DNA from: Paragorgia papillata | Taxonomy: Eukaryota; Cnidaria; Anthozoa; Scleralcyonacea; Coralliidae | Direction of reading: 5' to 3' | NCBI GenBank assembly: GCA_035771165.1 | Contig: JAWNZC010000234.1 | Location: forward strand, 1,944,001 to 2,008,000 | DNA: 64,000 nt | Shown here: in pieces, positions 11,467-22,338 of the stretch | Layout: the number at the start of each line of letters is the position of its first letter | How positions within the stretch are numbered: position 1 is the stretch's first letter | The notes under the pieces: model-generated | Seen by the model: the letters and a program-made list of their open reading frames with translations, nothing else | Database searches by the model: none | Told to the model about the DNA's origin: nothing | Made by a program: the position numbers and the translations under genes

Positions 11467-12544
11467 TTGTTACCGATTTCGTACTGGCATGAGATCAAGG
11501 ACCTCGTCTTTTATTTCAAATGTCGCAAAGGCTTCTATTCCATCCCTATTAATAATTATGTAACACCCAGAAACGTGAAAAGATTGACACGTAACAGGTT
11601 TAATAATGGATGTTTTGGTGCCTAAATGCCGCACTAAACTGTTCCAAACCAGTTACTTTAGTCGTATTACAAAGCTTTGGAACAATCTTCCATGTTCAAT
11701 CCGCTCCTCCAACTCACTCAACCAATTCAAATCATTGTTATTTAAACGCTACTCTTCTGCTTTACTCAATGTCTTTAATACTGACAGTGTATATATACTT
11801 GGAAAACAATATACCCTAAATGCTGCGCGTATTGTGATATTTTCTCATCTCAAATTTGTTGCCATTGACGATATAAACCTAGTATATGTATTTCTAATTT
11901 TAATAATATACATGAAAAAATATCTCAACTGTGATTGGCTGATTCCAGTGCAGTTAATCCCAAACAACAGTGCAGAATTGTGTTATCACAGTGCAAAAAT
12001 CTGTAATCACAGTGCAAAAATCTGTAATCACAGTGCAAAAATCAATTATCACTAAGAACCAATCAAATTGATTGTACAGCGGATTTTTCCCGACACAAAA
12101 CAAACAAAGATGACGGCCAAGATTTGGCAGTTTTGGGGATAATTTGTTCAAATTTGAGCTAGTTATGCTTTAATATTGCTGAGTGAAGTACCTACAAGAC
12201 GACCAGAGGCTTCTTTATGCCTCGAGTAAACTTTTTCAAGTAGTAAAGGAAGCGAAGCGTTTTTTAACAAATAAACATGCGTACGTTAAAATGTTAGTAC
12301 AGTTGTTTTGAACATTTTTTCATGTATATTATTTATAAGTAATAGCATGGTTTCTCGTGCATGTTTTTTTCCAAATTGCACTCGAAACCATGCTATTACC
12401 TATACTTATATTTGTATATAGGTTATTTCAGTTATTATTTAAAGGGCGCACTTAAGTTGGAGCCAGGCTCTGTTGTGCTAACCCGCACCATTTTATTTTA
12501 TTTTTCTTGTATGGTGGAAGTTATGTAAATAAATAGATAAATAA
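11467..12544 (+). pseudogene. 5'-truncated non-LTR retrotransposon (CR1/L2/Jockey-like), RT C-terminal tail
   Basis: One frame gives LLPISYWHEIKDLVFYFKC then NNYVTPRNVKRLTRNRFNNG. After a frame change near 11605 a second frame gives VPKCRTKLFQTSYF, SRITKLWNNLPCSIRSSNS and FKSLLFKRY. This RT-distal tail (xxRixxLWNxLPxxIR) is shared by CR1/L2/Jockey-type elements. The polymerase domain is absent, as expected of 5' truncation. It ends in a simple-repeat tail (aaataaatagataaataaa, 12521-12544). Much of the 3' part may contain a further insertion, including the repeats at 11985-12050 and a hairpin at about 12345-12400. Confidence 0.7.
11985..12052 (+). repeat. Short tandem repeat, 22-bp unit, about 3 copies
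   Basis: The unit is built on cacagtgcaaaaatctgtaat, repeated three times with a degenerate fourth. The reading frame through it (HSAKICNHSAKI) is a by-product of the repeat. Confidence 0.7.
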
Positions 12545-12827
12545 AGTTATCTTATAAGTCAAATTTACTTATCAAACAAACTGAAATATCTCAAAAATGA
12601 AGCAAGGAAAACGAAAATCTATAAACTATGTTAGATTGTCATTTTAAGCGTTCTTTCAAATAAGACAAACTTAATTTTCGTTTCATTGGCATAAACGCCG
12701 CCTAAGAACTGCAGGATTATGCCTAAATATCATGTAAAATTTTACATGATAAAGGGTACTATACTAGATAGCGGAATTGTACCTGTACAATATCAGGATC
12801 GGGCACATCCTTACAGCAATGAGTTAA

Positions 12828-13275
12828 AGGGATTGGCAACAAAAATTAAGTTTGTCTAATTTGAAAGAACTCATAAAATTGTAATAGAAGATCTTTACAA
12901 CTTTTTCGTATCTTTCTGCGTTTTCAAGATATTTCAATTTGTTTGATGTGTAAACCAGGATCTGTACCCAGGAGTGGGGTAAAATATTTTCATTCAGAGC
13001 AAAATCACTTACATATCTAACATGAAAAGTTCAGCGTCGCAAGGAGTTTTTATGTGCACAGTTTCAAATGATTTCGCTGAACAAACTTAGAGATATAACT
13101 GGTTTTGCTACATGTGAAAATATTTTACCCCACACCTGACGTCAGAGACCATCTCATTTACATATGAAATATCTTGAAAACAAAGAGAGATACGAAAAAG
13201 TTGTAAAGGATGTTCTATTACAATTTTATGAATTATTTCAAATTAGACAAACTTAATTTTTAGTGATATTGCCCT
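12828..13275. mobile_element. TTAA-flanked palindromic element (piggyBac-type MITE), copy 1
   Basis: Starts AGGGATTGGCAAC and ends with the inverse of AGGGCAATATCAC, with TTAA on both sides (12824-12827, 13276-13279). The arms carry aaaattaagtttgtctaatt and cttttacaactttttcgtatc-like segments in inverted order. A second copy lies at 40625-41085. TTAA duplication is the piggyBac hallmark. No transposase inside. Confidence 0.7.
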
Positions 13276-13350
13276 TTAATACCAGACTATTTTATGTAAT
13301 TTTTTTTGTAATTTTACCAGACTATTAATGTTAATATTTGTCGTTTTTAG

Positions 13351-13581
13351 GCCCCTGAGGAGTCTATTATTTGTCCGTTGACACGGAAACAGATGGTTGA
13401 ACCAGTCCGGAGTAAGAAGTGCAATCACAGTTATGGAAAAACAGCCATTATTCAACACATAAGGTCAAGACCAAGAGCAAAATGTCCAGTTGCCGGGTGT
13501 GCAAATGTTGTCACAGAGAAAGATCTTGAACCGAACTCAAGCCTAGCATTCCGTATTAAAAGATTGGAGAGAAAGCAGTAG
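13351..13581 (+). CDS. NSMCE2: NSMCE2 terminal exon: SP-RING (Mms21-type) E3 SUMO ligase domain
   Basis: Follows a tcgtttttag acceptor and continues in phase 0 from the exon ending at 509: APEESIICPLTRKQMVEPV, then KKCNHSYGKTAIIQHIRSR, then AKCPVAGCANVVTEKDL, ending RIKRLERKQ and a stop at 13579-13581. Zinc-ligand positions of the SP-RING are intact: the Cys-x-His of KKCNHSY and the Cys-x4-Cys of KCPVAGCANV. The CPLT motif is typical of the loop that contacts the E2 Ubc9. NSE2 docks on SMC5 through its N-terminal coiled coil (outside this window) and sumoylates SMC5/6 and cohesin targets in DNA repair. The exon looks intact and functional. The length of 76 residues matches the usual last exon. 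Confidence 0.92.
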   Translation, partial: APEESIICPLTRKQMVEPVRSKKCNHSYGKTAIIQHIRSRPRAKCPVAGCANVVTEKDLEPNSSLAFRIKRLERKQ

Positions 13582-13734
13582 ATTGTTAAAAATGGCATTG
13601 AAAACTTTCCCTAATGCAACAATGCATATCACTGAAACAAGGTTGCATCCAACACAACAAACAAAAACAAAAAAAAAGTTTAATAGTTAAATATTTGAGT
13701 TTATATTTTTAAAGTGCTTATAAACCCAAGTATG

Positions 13735-14285
13735 ATATTAAGGACTTATTAACCGAGTGCGAGGTCTGTACGGGAAAGTATTTGCCTGAGGTTTTCGTAC
13801 AGACCGAGCGACGAAAAAGCGAGGTTTGTGCGATAAAACCGAGGGCAAATACTTTCCCGTACAGACCGAGCAAACGAGGTTAGTAAGGAATTTATTATAT
13901 GGCTACTGGTTCACTTTATTTTTAAGCTTCGAGCGTTGTTTTCGTCTTGGGAGTATGCTGTTTACCTTACCTGTTAACTTTTTCTTTTTCATGTCGCTCT
14001 TGGCCTTCTTGTTTACACCAGTTCGGCTTTTATTTGTCATGTTTTTAGATAAACAGCTTTAAAGAAAACTAGCAGTAATGTTCCAACACATTTTATTGGT
14101 CAGAATATTTGAATAAAGGTACCTAGTTCTATTTTATTTGTATTCAAAACAACTCAGAAATTTTCTACAGGGCCGAGAAAAAAGCGTATTGACCCGAGGT
14201 CAATACCGTAAAATCCCGACCTCTCAGGAACCAATCAGCGTGCGTCGTTTTGCGTACGGACCGGAAATCAAGCCCAGCCATATAA
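13735..14285. repeat. Foldback-type dispersed repeat, copy 1 (inverse at 42340-42712)
   Basis: The left end is a palindrome around cgaggtctgtacgggaaagtatttg. The body contains gttcggcttttatttgtcatg and the right end ggtcaataccgta and ccggaaatcaagccc. A shorter copy, lacking part of the left palindrome, lies inverted at 42340-42712. Related palindromic ends recur at 33587-33725, 36870-37028 and 41935-42010. Reading frames here are incidental. Confidence 0.6.
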
Positions 14286-14290
14286 TAATA

Positions 14291-14689
14291 CTGCATATGG
14301 ATTCTATTTGATGTGTATAGTTGAATGCCAAAATATTATTTGATTTGAACTTTTATTTGTTGTTATATTGAGGTTTGTATTTCCAAAATGGTAATGACGT
14401 CTATGTAGGCATAATTTACATACGTAGTGTTCTATTACAGGAGAAATATTACGCAATTCACATGTTAATGGATACTTGAATAGTATATTATTCTGTATTT
14501 TATCATTTTTTCATTAAAATCTTCAAGCGGTTTATCATAAGAAAAGAAAACAACACACACAATCCTACATTGACGTCATCCTCGTTACCATTTTGGAAAG
14601 ACAAACCTCAATATAACAACAAATAAAAGTTCAAGTCAGAAAATATTATGACGTTCACCTATATTCACGTTATATAGAATCCATATCAG
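14291..14689. mobile_element. Palindromic MITE
   Basis: The left arm CTGCATATGGATTCTAT, then ttgttgttatattgaggtttg and ccaaaatggtaatgacgtc, returns inverted at 14570-14689. TAATA abuts both ends (14286-14290, 14690-14694) and may be a 5-bp target duplication, though AT-richness makes chance possible. It sits at the edge of the 13735-14285 repeat. Confidence 0.6.
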
Positions 14690-14885
14690 TAATATCTTAT
14701 TTGAGTTTATAGGCACTTTAAAATATTAAAGAAAAGTTGTATAGACACTAATAATTATAGTTCTGTTTTGCAGGTGTGAGATGTAATGTACCCATAATCA
14801 CATTACTATTAAAATATGTTATTATATTGTTAGTATGTGTTTGTGAAAGTTGCTCATCTAGGTTAGTGTAGAATACAGTAAAAAC

Positions 14886-15475
14886 CCGCGTATAAGAACC
14901 TAGATTTTAAGAACCTGTTAGGCTAAAATTTTCCATTTAGACCCCTTTACATAAGAACCTGTTTTAGGCTAAAATTTCAAAGCAGGTTCTTATTTTAAAA
15001 GTCAAAACTAAAAATTCATAAATCAAAGAAAATAAGCTCTACAAAGTAATGAAATTGGCAAATGTCATGTCTACAAAGTAATGAAACTGGCAATGTCATT
15101 CAGATATAATACTTTTTATATGTTAAATACCATGTCTATATATATATACAACTGTATAGACCTTATTCAAAAACTGGCCGCCGAATTAGAATTATTTTAT
15201 GTGCATATAAATTAGCCCTTATGACCTCGTTTTAAAGTAAAAATTCTTTACAATTTCCCACATGAAAACGAGTTCATAAGGGCTAATTTATATGCATATA
15301 AAAGAATTTTAATTCGGCAGCCATTTTTTGAATAAGGTCTATAGAACCATGTAGAACAGGGCAACAAATAATTGTGTCCCACACTGGAACCTAAATAGCC
15401 TAATTTCACAGTAAACACCATTTATATAAGAACCTTTTTAGGCTAACTTGGAAAAATCTAGGTTCTTATACGCGG
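14886..15475. mobile_element. Inverted-repeat element (CCGCGTATAAGAACC ends), host to a nested element
   Basis: Starts CCGCGTATAAGAACCTAG and ends with the inverse. The sub-terminal motif aagaacctgttaggctaaaatt is repeated near both ends, partly in the same orientation. The element at 15162-15344 is inserted within it. No target duplication is evident. Confidence 0.6.
15162..15344. mobile_element. Intact copy of the TAGACCTTATTC palindromic MITE
   Basis: About 183 bp with nearly complete inverted arms: tatagaccttattc, tgtgcatataaattagccct and cctcgttttaaagt against their inverses. TA lies outside the TAGACC ends on both sides. The copy at 537-2439 is the same element split by insertions. Confidence 0.7.
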
Positions 15476-15479
15476 ATAT

Positions 15480-15605
15480 ACATTATAAGACCAAACTGCG
15501 ACCAGTTGCGAAAAATGCAACATCAAGCCCTTCCGGCTAGGAATTGAACCCGCGACCCTGCGATGCTAGTGCAGTGCTCTGACCACTGAGCTACGGAAGC
15601 CGTTG
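15480..15605 (-). repeat. tRNA-derived SINE, copy 1
   Basis: The minus strand reads GGCTTCCGTAGCTCAGTGG with the A box TAGCTCAGTGGTCAGAGC, then TCGCGGGTTCAATTCC with the B box. A body follows with GGCTTGATGTTGCATTTTTC and CAACTGG. The head resembles an alanine-type tRNA, but the T-stem does not pair and a non-tRNA body continues, so it is a SINE. Confidence 0.75.
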
Positions 15606-15772
15606 CCAATTAGAGCTTGGCCACGAGTTCTGAATATATAATGTGTAATGCCGGGAGTAGAATTGAGTATAATACAAGTAATATTTGGCTTTTCACTCGA
15701 TTAAACTGGATATACCAGGTAATTTTGGTGAAGGAAAATTTCGAGTGTAGAATACATGTATATATTAATATA

Positions 15773-15812
15773 AGACCAAACTGGGACCAGTTGCGAAAAA
15801 TACAACATCAAG
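15773..15812 (-). repeat. SINE fragment, body only
   Basis: Matches the 3' body of the neighbouring SINEs (gaccagttgcgaaaaatacaa, inverted) but lacks the tRNA head. It sits between two complete copies. Confidence 0.55.
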
Positions 15813-15844
15813 GCCTCGAGCTAAGCGGCCAAGCTCTAATTGGC

Positions 15845-15966
15845 ATCGGTTTCCGTAGTTCAGTGGTCAGAGCACTGCATTATCATTACGGTCGCGGGTT
15901 CAATTCCTAGCCGGAAGGCCTTGATGTTGCATTTTTCGCAACTGGTCCCGGTTTGGTCTTATAATG
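15845..15966 (+). repeat. tRNA-derived SINE, copy 2 (inverted relative to copy 1)
   Basis: Reads GGTTTCCGTAGTTCAGTGG, GTCGCGGGTTCAATTCC and CTTGATGTTGCATTTTTCGC, ending at ggtcttataatgta. Together with 15480-15605 it forms an inverted pair about 240 bp apart that could fold if transcribed through. Confidence 0.75.
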
Positions 15967-16039
15967 TATATATTGACACTCGAAATTTTCCGTCACCTAA
16001 ATTACACTTAGTATATCTAGGTTAGTATAGTCTTGAGAA

Positions 16040-16570
16040 AGACTATTGGTGGTCGTAGTACAGTGTCGGTATGGTGTAGTGTTGGTGTGGCACAGTGGTG
16101 GAGGTGCAGTGTTGGTGGTGATGCAGTGTTTGTGCCAGTGTAGTGTTGGTGGCAGTGCAGTGGTGGTAGCAGTGTAGTGGTGGTGAAGTGTTAGTGGTGG
16201 TGCAGGGTTAGTGGTGGTGCTGGGTTGGTGCCAGTGCCGGTGCAGTGTTAGTGCTGGTACAGTGTTGCTGTGTTGGTGCCGGTGGAGTGTTGGTAGTGGT
16301 ACAGTGTTGGTACCGTGTTGGTAACAGTGCAGTGGTAGTGGTGCAGTGTTGGTGACGGTGCAGTGTTGGTGGTGGTGCAGTGTTGGTGCCAGTGTAGTGT
16401 TGCCGGTGCAGTATTCGTGCTGGTACAGTGTTGGTGCCGGTGGAGTGTTGGTAGTGGTACAGTGTTGGTGGGAATGCAGTGTTGGTGACGGTGTCGTGTA
16501 TTGGTGGTGGCACAATGGTGATGGTGTTACAGTATCGGTGGCAGTGCAGTGTTGGTGGCAGTTGAATCCA
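16040..16570 (+). repeat. GT-rich minisatellite
   Basis: About 530 bp of degenerate repeats of cores such as gcagtgttggtggtg and ccagtgtagtgttggtg, with period near 18-21 and many multiples of three. The plus strand is almost free of C-runs and the minus strand is CCA/CAC-rich. The long frames on the minus strand (His/Thr/Pro-rich) follow from the repeat and are not genes. Confidence 0.8.
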
Positions 16571-17329
16571 ATAATATACGATCAAGTGTTATAGACCACA
16601 GACTCGGAATGTGTTGCATCAGGATTTCTCAAACTCATTAATAATTCATAAGATAAAAAACATAGGAAATCAGTTACCGAGAGGGAGTTTGGGATATGTG
16701 ATCAAACACTTGCATAAAGTAAGCCAACTTTTTCCTCGAATTTCTCTTAAAACACTGATTCATTTGAGAAGCTATATCGTACACTCGAAAGTTAAAAAGC
16801 TTGGTTTTTCAACACACTGCTCGGTGTTCGACATCAGATCAAACACTCCTTCTCGTATATGAGAGAGCAGAGAGAAGAGAAGAGAAGAGAAGTTAGGGAT
16901 TTCTCAAGGTGACGTGCCGAGTTACATTTTAGGCAGATTGATTTCCAAGTCCGGAAATCAATCTGATGATGAAACACTCCTCCTCGTGTATGATATATTA
17001 CGTCGACAACCAATGACAATGTACACAGAAGTCACGTTATTGTATAAATACTATTAGCATCAAAGCAAGATGGTCCATTACAATACGTTCAGAATTTGGC
17101 ATGCACAGAATTTATGTTCTAGTTTACATCTTGTTTTATAAGAAACAGAACAACCAAGTTTTTCACCATAAATTATCCTACAAATTTACGCTTTTTAAAA
17201 AGATATTCGACAGAACACACTGAGATTTATATATCTTCTCACTGCAAACCCGGCAGAAATGAACGCCTGCCACAATCCTAGTCAAGGGTGCGACTTTTCC
17301 CACCAAAATTTCATTGGTTCATTCGAGTC

Positions 17330-17535
17330 TTATGAGGCGGGCTAGCCGGGCTGATTTTATGTCACGAAAATCTTATTACGACTATTTAAGAAATGCAAAA
17401 TGACATAACGAAGCAAAATTGGGTTTTGGTTTTCTGTAGGTATAGCACACGGAGTATCAAAATTCCTTTTTGTAATGTGGTCAAAGAAAGATTCTCGTGA
17501 CATAAAATCAGCCGTAACCGGGCCAGCCGGCCTCA
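17330..17535. repeat. Palindromic short element next to the Mutator-like element
   Basis: The left arm (gctagccgggctgatttta, tgtcacgaaaatctt) returns inverted (aagattctcgtgacataaaa, tcagcc, ccgggccagcc). Related ends with gggctagc occur at 38720-39190. No target duplication found. Confidence 0.5.
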
Positions 17536-18146
17536 CGCTCGTCAAGCACGACAATAAGGCAGTTCGTAATTTCGACTGCGCATCAAAATGACGCGTTCTG
17601 CCGGGATAAAACTTATTTCAATTCCTAAATCAGGCTGGGGAATTCAGTATAACGAATTTGCAAGTGTAAGGCCTGCGCTAAACGTGGCACAATAGACGAA
17701 TTTAATTCGAATTAACTTCGTCGGTAATTCGACGTCGAGTTAAACGTCGAATTTCAGTCGAATATAAAAGGGTTAACCTGAAAATCGTTTCAGATATGAA
17801 AATTTATTTTTTTCGTTTAATGGAAACTTTAACTACTTAGTTGATGATTTTGTTTCGTGTGGATAGTTTGTTTCTTCGTATTAATTTTATACCTTTTTGG
17901 GCTGTTTTTAAATTACCCTTTTGAAATCTTCTCTCGTTGCTATGGTAACCAAGATGGCATTTTTCAACTTTCTATTGTTTTTCTCGACAATAAGTTAACG
18001 AAGCATAGCAAAACATGAAAGAATGACTAGGAGATACATCAGGCTTTATGTCCAGCGGCTATAGTAAGAAGAATTAGCATCATGGGATCCCATGGGATAC
18101 CAGTTTGTTGGTTTCAAGTCTTTATAGTACTCTTATTTCGTTGCAA

Positions 18147-20265
18147 ATGGTTGGGAAAAGAAAGCAAAGCCGTTACAGAAAGAAAAGGAAAGGGAAGGGC
18201 TTTTCTGGGGTTCAGAAACAAGCTCAAAATGGGGGAAGAAACTGTCTTAGATGAGCAGGAAAATATTGCCGAAATTCGAAGCTTGAGTACACCGTCGACA
18301 CCATCACCAAATAATGAAGACATGGCATCAAACTCAGATGAAAATGACCAACCTATGAGCTCTTCAAGGAAGAAATTAAGCCAGCATGGATATCGAGATA
18401 AAAATGGCTCGGATAATGAAGACAGAGAAGCAAATGTGCCTGAAGATAACAATGAAGATGGAGAAGGATACAGAATTGTTGATCTGGGAATTTAGTCATC
18501 TGTTCTTTCTAACGTTCACATGCAGATGTGAAGAAGGTACATGTACATATCATTTGTCAATTTTTTTTATACGAACTTGGAGTTGGAAGTTATTTTTAAA
18601 TACTGCATTTTATATATGTCTTGCTTCTCTGCATTGTTAATATTTCCTACTGCTTTCCAGTTTCCTAAGCAGATATAAAGCAAACTATAAATAAAATTTA
18701 TATTTACATATTTACACCTATATATTTATTTGTATCTTTTTCATAGGCAATTTGGTTCTAAGGGAAAATAAAGCTGGGGAAAATGGGTTAATGTCAAACC
18801 TGACACTGGAGTGCAGCTCATGCTATAATGACACCAGCGTTTCCACTTCCAACAGTGTTACAAACAGGGGAAGGTCGTATGATGTAAACAGACACGTCGT
18901 TTACAGTTCGATTGAAATGGGCTGTGGCTATGAAGGAATGGCTACACTTTGTAGTATCATGAACACGCCATTTTTATCAAGGCCTGCATTACTAGAGGAT
19001 GAAGTCCAAAAGGAAATTAAAAGAGCTGGGCAAAATCTTCGCCAGGTCATTCTTGATGAAAATACAGAAGCTGACGATGGTCAAGTTGTAGATGCTTCTG
19101 TTAGCTTTGATGGCACATGGGCAAAACGAGGCTTTACCTCATTGACTGGAGTTGTGTTTGTCATCTCTGTTGATACTGGTGAAGTACTCGATTACCATGT
19201 GCTATCTAACGCTTGCCAGAAGTGTAACCTCAAGAAGTCACAATGTGATGATGACAACCTTTTTGAAGAATGGAGAATGGAGCATGTGGCAAGCAATGAT
19301 TGTGATATCAACTTTGATGGCAGTTCGCCTGCAATGGAGGTTGAAGGGGCAGTTCTGTGGAATAGGTCCATAGAACATCAAAACATCCGGTACAAATGGA
19401 TGATTAGTGATGGAGATAGCAAAGCATTTGCCTCTGTTGAGCATACCTACAAAGGCTGTGAAGTACAGAAGCAAGCCTGTGTGGGACATGTGTAAAAGCG
19501 GATGGGAAACACCTGCTCAACCTAAAAAGCCAGACCAAAGGAAAATTACATGGTGGAAAAGGACGGCTTACTGAACTGAAAATCAAGAAGTTGCAAAAAG
19601 ATTATGGTCTTGCTATTCGTCAAAACACTCTCAACAAAGCAACTCCATCAAATAGAGAGGTTGATGTAGCTGTGTATACAATGAAAAAGAACATCATTGC
19701 TTTCCTACATCACAATGTCAAATTGGAAACCCCAGCCACACAGCACAGATTTTGCCCTGCAGGTGAAACGTCGTGGTGCAAATGGCAACAAGACTTGGCG
19801 ACAGGAACAACGACTTACAAGGGAGATAACTGTGTACCAGCAGTTTTCCTAAATATCCTTAAGCCAGTGTACATGAATCTAAGTGACACTACTTTACTCA
19901 AACGATGTGTGCGTGGAGCAACACAGAATGCCAATGAGTCCATCAATGCTTTGGTATGGACAAGATGTCCAAAGCATAAGCACCATGGTGCCAAAGCGAT
20001 TCGCTGTGCTGTGGCCTCTGCTGTTTGCCATTTCCATTGTGGTGCGTCAAGTAGGAAAATAATCATGGAAAAGCTGCTAGTTCCAGCAGGAAAACATACA
20101 AGAACAGCATCATGTATCAAGGACCGGAAGCGAGTCAGGCAATCCGATTTGATGGCGACAAAAAAAGAAAAGAGACGTCGTCAAGGCCAGCAACTTCTTC
20201 GTGTCCAGAGAGAAGAAGCCCTAAGAGATAAAGAAGGGGTGACATACGAAGGAGGAGGGTTTTAA
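18147..20265 (+). pseudogene. Mutator-like transposase pseudogene with one intron
   Basis: Relic of a Mutator-superfamily DDE transposase of the type found in multiple copies in invertebrate genomes. The basic N-terminus starts at 18147 (MVGKRKQSRYRKKRKGK). The body includes DVNRHVVYSSIEMGCGYEG, VSFDGTWAKRGFTSLTG (first catalytic Asp), CQKCNLKKSQC, WMISDGDSKAF (second Asp), and after 19591 GETSWCKWQQDLATGTTTY, TQNANESINALVW (likely third acid) and a basic tail ending YEGGGF. A 210-bp intron (18537-18746, GTACAT...CATAG) restores the frame between CEEG and NLVLRENKAG. Defects: a frame change near 18230, a stop at 18493-18495 plus a frame change near 18520, a stop at 19493-19495, and a one-base loss near 19505-19510. 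It is therefore dead. Confidence 0.85.
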
Positions 20266-20863
20266 TTGAACAATAGAATTGTTAGATATCATAATAGAAA
20301 AAAAAATTTATATCATATTTGAAACTTTTTTGAGACCATAAACTTTAAAGCCATTTTTCAGGATTGTACTTTTTATCATTTGAGAAAGGATATCTACTGA
20401 ACCATTTGACCAACTGACTTGAAATTTTCAGGAGCAATAGATATTACCAGGTTAAAGTGGATACGCTGAGGATTTTGTCATAACATTTTTAGAAACAGAA
20501 AAATGTAGAAAATTTGAATAAGAAATGATGCTATTATTTTAGACGGGTGCTATTACATCAGTTTTTTAAATATTTCAAAATCCTCAGCTCATCCCTTCAA
20601 ATATTACGTATAAATAACAAATTTAAAATAATAACACAAGCCTCTGTATTGTATAACCAGATATCTTTTCTCAACTGCATGTTGGTCATTCACAGCATGT
20701 GGCCTGTTTGACAGCTTGGTTACCAACAGCAACGCTATGTGTTGACTCAAAATTGCAATTATAATAATCTTTGGTTCATAAGCTATGCCATGCTTTTGAT
20801 GTAGATTACATTTGCTATGGGGTAATGAAAACTGATAAACGATTTGTCCCCAGTTCAGGTTAA

Positions 20864-21293
20864 CCCTCCCCGTAAGTCCTCATGAATATTCTTCGGTTTG
20901 AACGGCCATGTTTACCTGACCCAATCTTTCAAACTGTCACGCGGCTTACGCGTACTAAATAATGACGTCACACGTCCTGCTAGAAAGTCAAAAAAACAAG
21001 AGAGTAGGATCTTTTCATCATCAAGAGCGAGATGAAAGGACACTACCATATATGGCACAAACGTGTCCCCAACGTCCATATATGGAAACAACCTGTCCCC
21101 GTTAATTTTAGAAAAAGCCGTTACTCTGACGACAGAAGGTTCATCGCGCTAACTGATTGGCTTTGTGTGGTACAACGCCTACTTTGATCCTACCCTCTCA
21201 CTTTTGACAATAAAACGTGACAGTTTGAAAGATTGGGTCGGGTAAACATGCCCGTTCAAATCGAAGAATATTCATGAGGACTCACGAGGAGGA
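20864..21293. mobile_element. Palindromic MITE nested in the Mutator-like element
   Basis: The left end CCCTCCCCGTAAGTCCTCA, then gaatattcttcggtttgaac and aatctttcaaactgtcacg, returns inverted at 21222-21293. TTAA precedes the left end but TTGT follows the right, so a piggyBac-type TTAA target is possible but one side would have mutated. Confidence 0.6.
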
Positions 21294-22338
21294 TTGTAGC
21301 GTATTTCAAGCAATCCAAAGTTCATTGAACATTAAGGCGCGACAAACAGACAAATTTTTGTCAACAATTGTTTGCTGAGACAATTGTATGCTGAGACAAC
21401 TTTTCACTCGAGCCATATCGAGCCTGTCCTAGAGCCCGTGATCAGGCTGAGAAATTCAGTATAACAAATTTGCAAGTGTAATTGAAAATGTAAATGAACC
21501 CTGCGGCGTTAGGCTGATGTTATGCATAAGAATAAGTTTTATTCCGACGCAAAACGCGTCAATCTTGATGCGCAGTTGAACTGGCTTATTATACAGCTGC
21601 ATGTGACTAGAGGGGATTTGCGTGATGAACGTTTCTAAACTCGAACACTGAAAATAAATTGTTAGTCGGAATGGTCCTGATGTTTCGACTGTTTTGTCAA
21701 AATTAGCCTCAAGAAAATTTTGAAAATAAAGCCCGATTTCGAGTTTAGCTTAATGAGCATGACGTCAATCGCACTAATTAGGTTTGTACACTTTTCTGAA
21801 AAACGGCGCTAAAAAGTCACAAAACGTCGTTGCGTTCACACGGCACCGGATCGAAATTGAGTGAAAACGGCGCTTTAACCGTAGAGGTTTGAAAACGATT
21901 CCTAAACGGAGATGAAAAGATGAAAACGGACTCTTGGCGGTGTCGTGTGAACACAAGATCCGGCACTTTTTCGCTCCGCTTTAGTACCCAGTTCCTAAAT
22001 TTTCAGCTGCTAACCAAACGGCTGGCATATTTTACAGCGATGGAAAACTTTATTTGCCTTCTCGACTTCGGAAAGCTTCTGCTAAGAACTTTTGCTGCTG
22101 TTTGAACATTACAACAATGACTAGCCAGTGTAAATAGAAGAAGATTAAGTCAATAAGGAGAGTTCCTAATAGAAAGACTAAAATTGTAAAACTAGAATGC
22201 ACTATATGCTTTGGTAGGATAATATTCTTTGAATTGCTACTCGTTTCCGTTTACTTTTGACCAGATATGGCTATTTAAACAGTGCACAGCATTGAAATAC
22301 TGGATGTACACCAGAAGGTTCCAGAGTAGTGTGAACAC

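Larger units (their letters stand above)
11108..12690. mobile_element. Long-inverted-repeat element interrupted by a retroposon
   Basis: The left part (aaaattaagtttgtcttatt, then gatatttcagtttgtttgat) reappears reverse-complemented at 12546-12690. The same family occurs at 35338-36300 and in fragments at 49360-49440, 60945-60990 and 61900-61975. An inner palindrome (tttgcataatgacttatcgc and its inverse) lies at 11277-11446. Between the arms sits the retroposon at 11467-12544. Confidence 0.6.
510..13350 (+). other. NSMCE2: Last intron of NSMCE2, 12.8 kb, filled with mobile elements
   Basis: Bounded by CAG|gtttgt at 510 and tcgtttttag|GCC at 13350, phase 0 on both sides. I see no further NSMCE2 exon inside. 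It holds nested hAT insertions, a tRNA-derived SINE, a 1.95-kb foldback element, a palindromic short element, a Mutator-type element, a small hAT element, a 5'-truncated non-LTR retroposon inside a long-inverted-repeat element, and a TTAA-flanked element. The remaining stretches (2440-2700, 3000-4280, 6240-6820, 7190-8850, 9900-10530) are AT-rich with repeat fragments and homopolymer runs. One example is a segment at about 2556-2657 that recurs inverted at 6738-6850. Confidence 0.75.
17552..21590 (+). mobile_element. Decayed Mutator-like DNA transposon carrying its own transposase relic
   Basis: The left segment 17552-17617 (aataaggcagttcg, ctgcgcatcaaaatgacgcg, ataaaacttatt) is matched by an inverted segment at about 21527-21590: probable terminal inverted repeats around the transposase pseudogene. 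Inside them a 39-bp segment (gaattcagtataacgaattt, then gcaagtgtaa) occurs at 17632-17670 and again in the same, not inverted, orientation at 21444-21482. A different palindromic element (20864-21293) is nested in the right part. I could not define a target duplication, so the outer edges are approximate. Confidence 0.55.

Noticed and set aside
15530..15605. Functional tRNA gene on the minus strand
   Set aside because: A and B boxes are present, but the T-stem and acceptor do not pair properly and a SINE body follows. The same holds for 63598-63707, 2885-2951 and 49184-49308.
15997..16585. 172- and 125-codon His/Thr/Pro-rich frames on the minus strand
   Set aside because: They are translations of a GT-rich minisatellite, with no start context and no conserved sequence.
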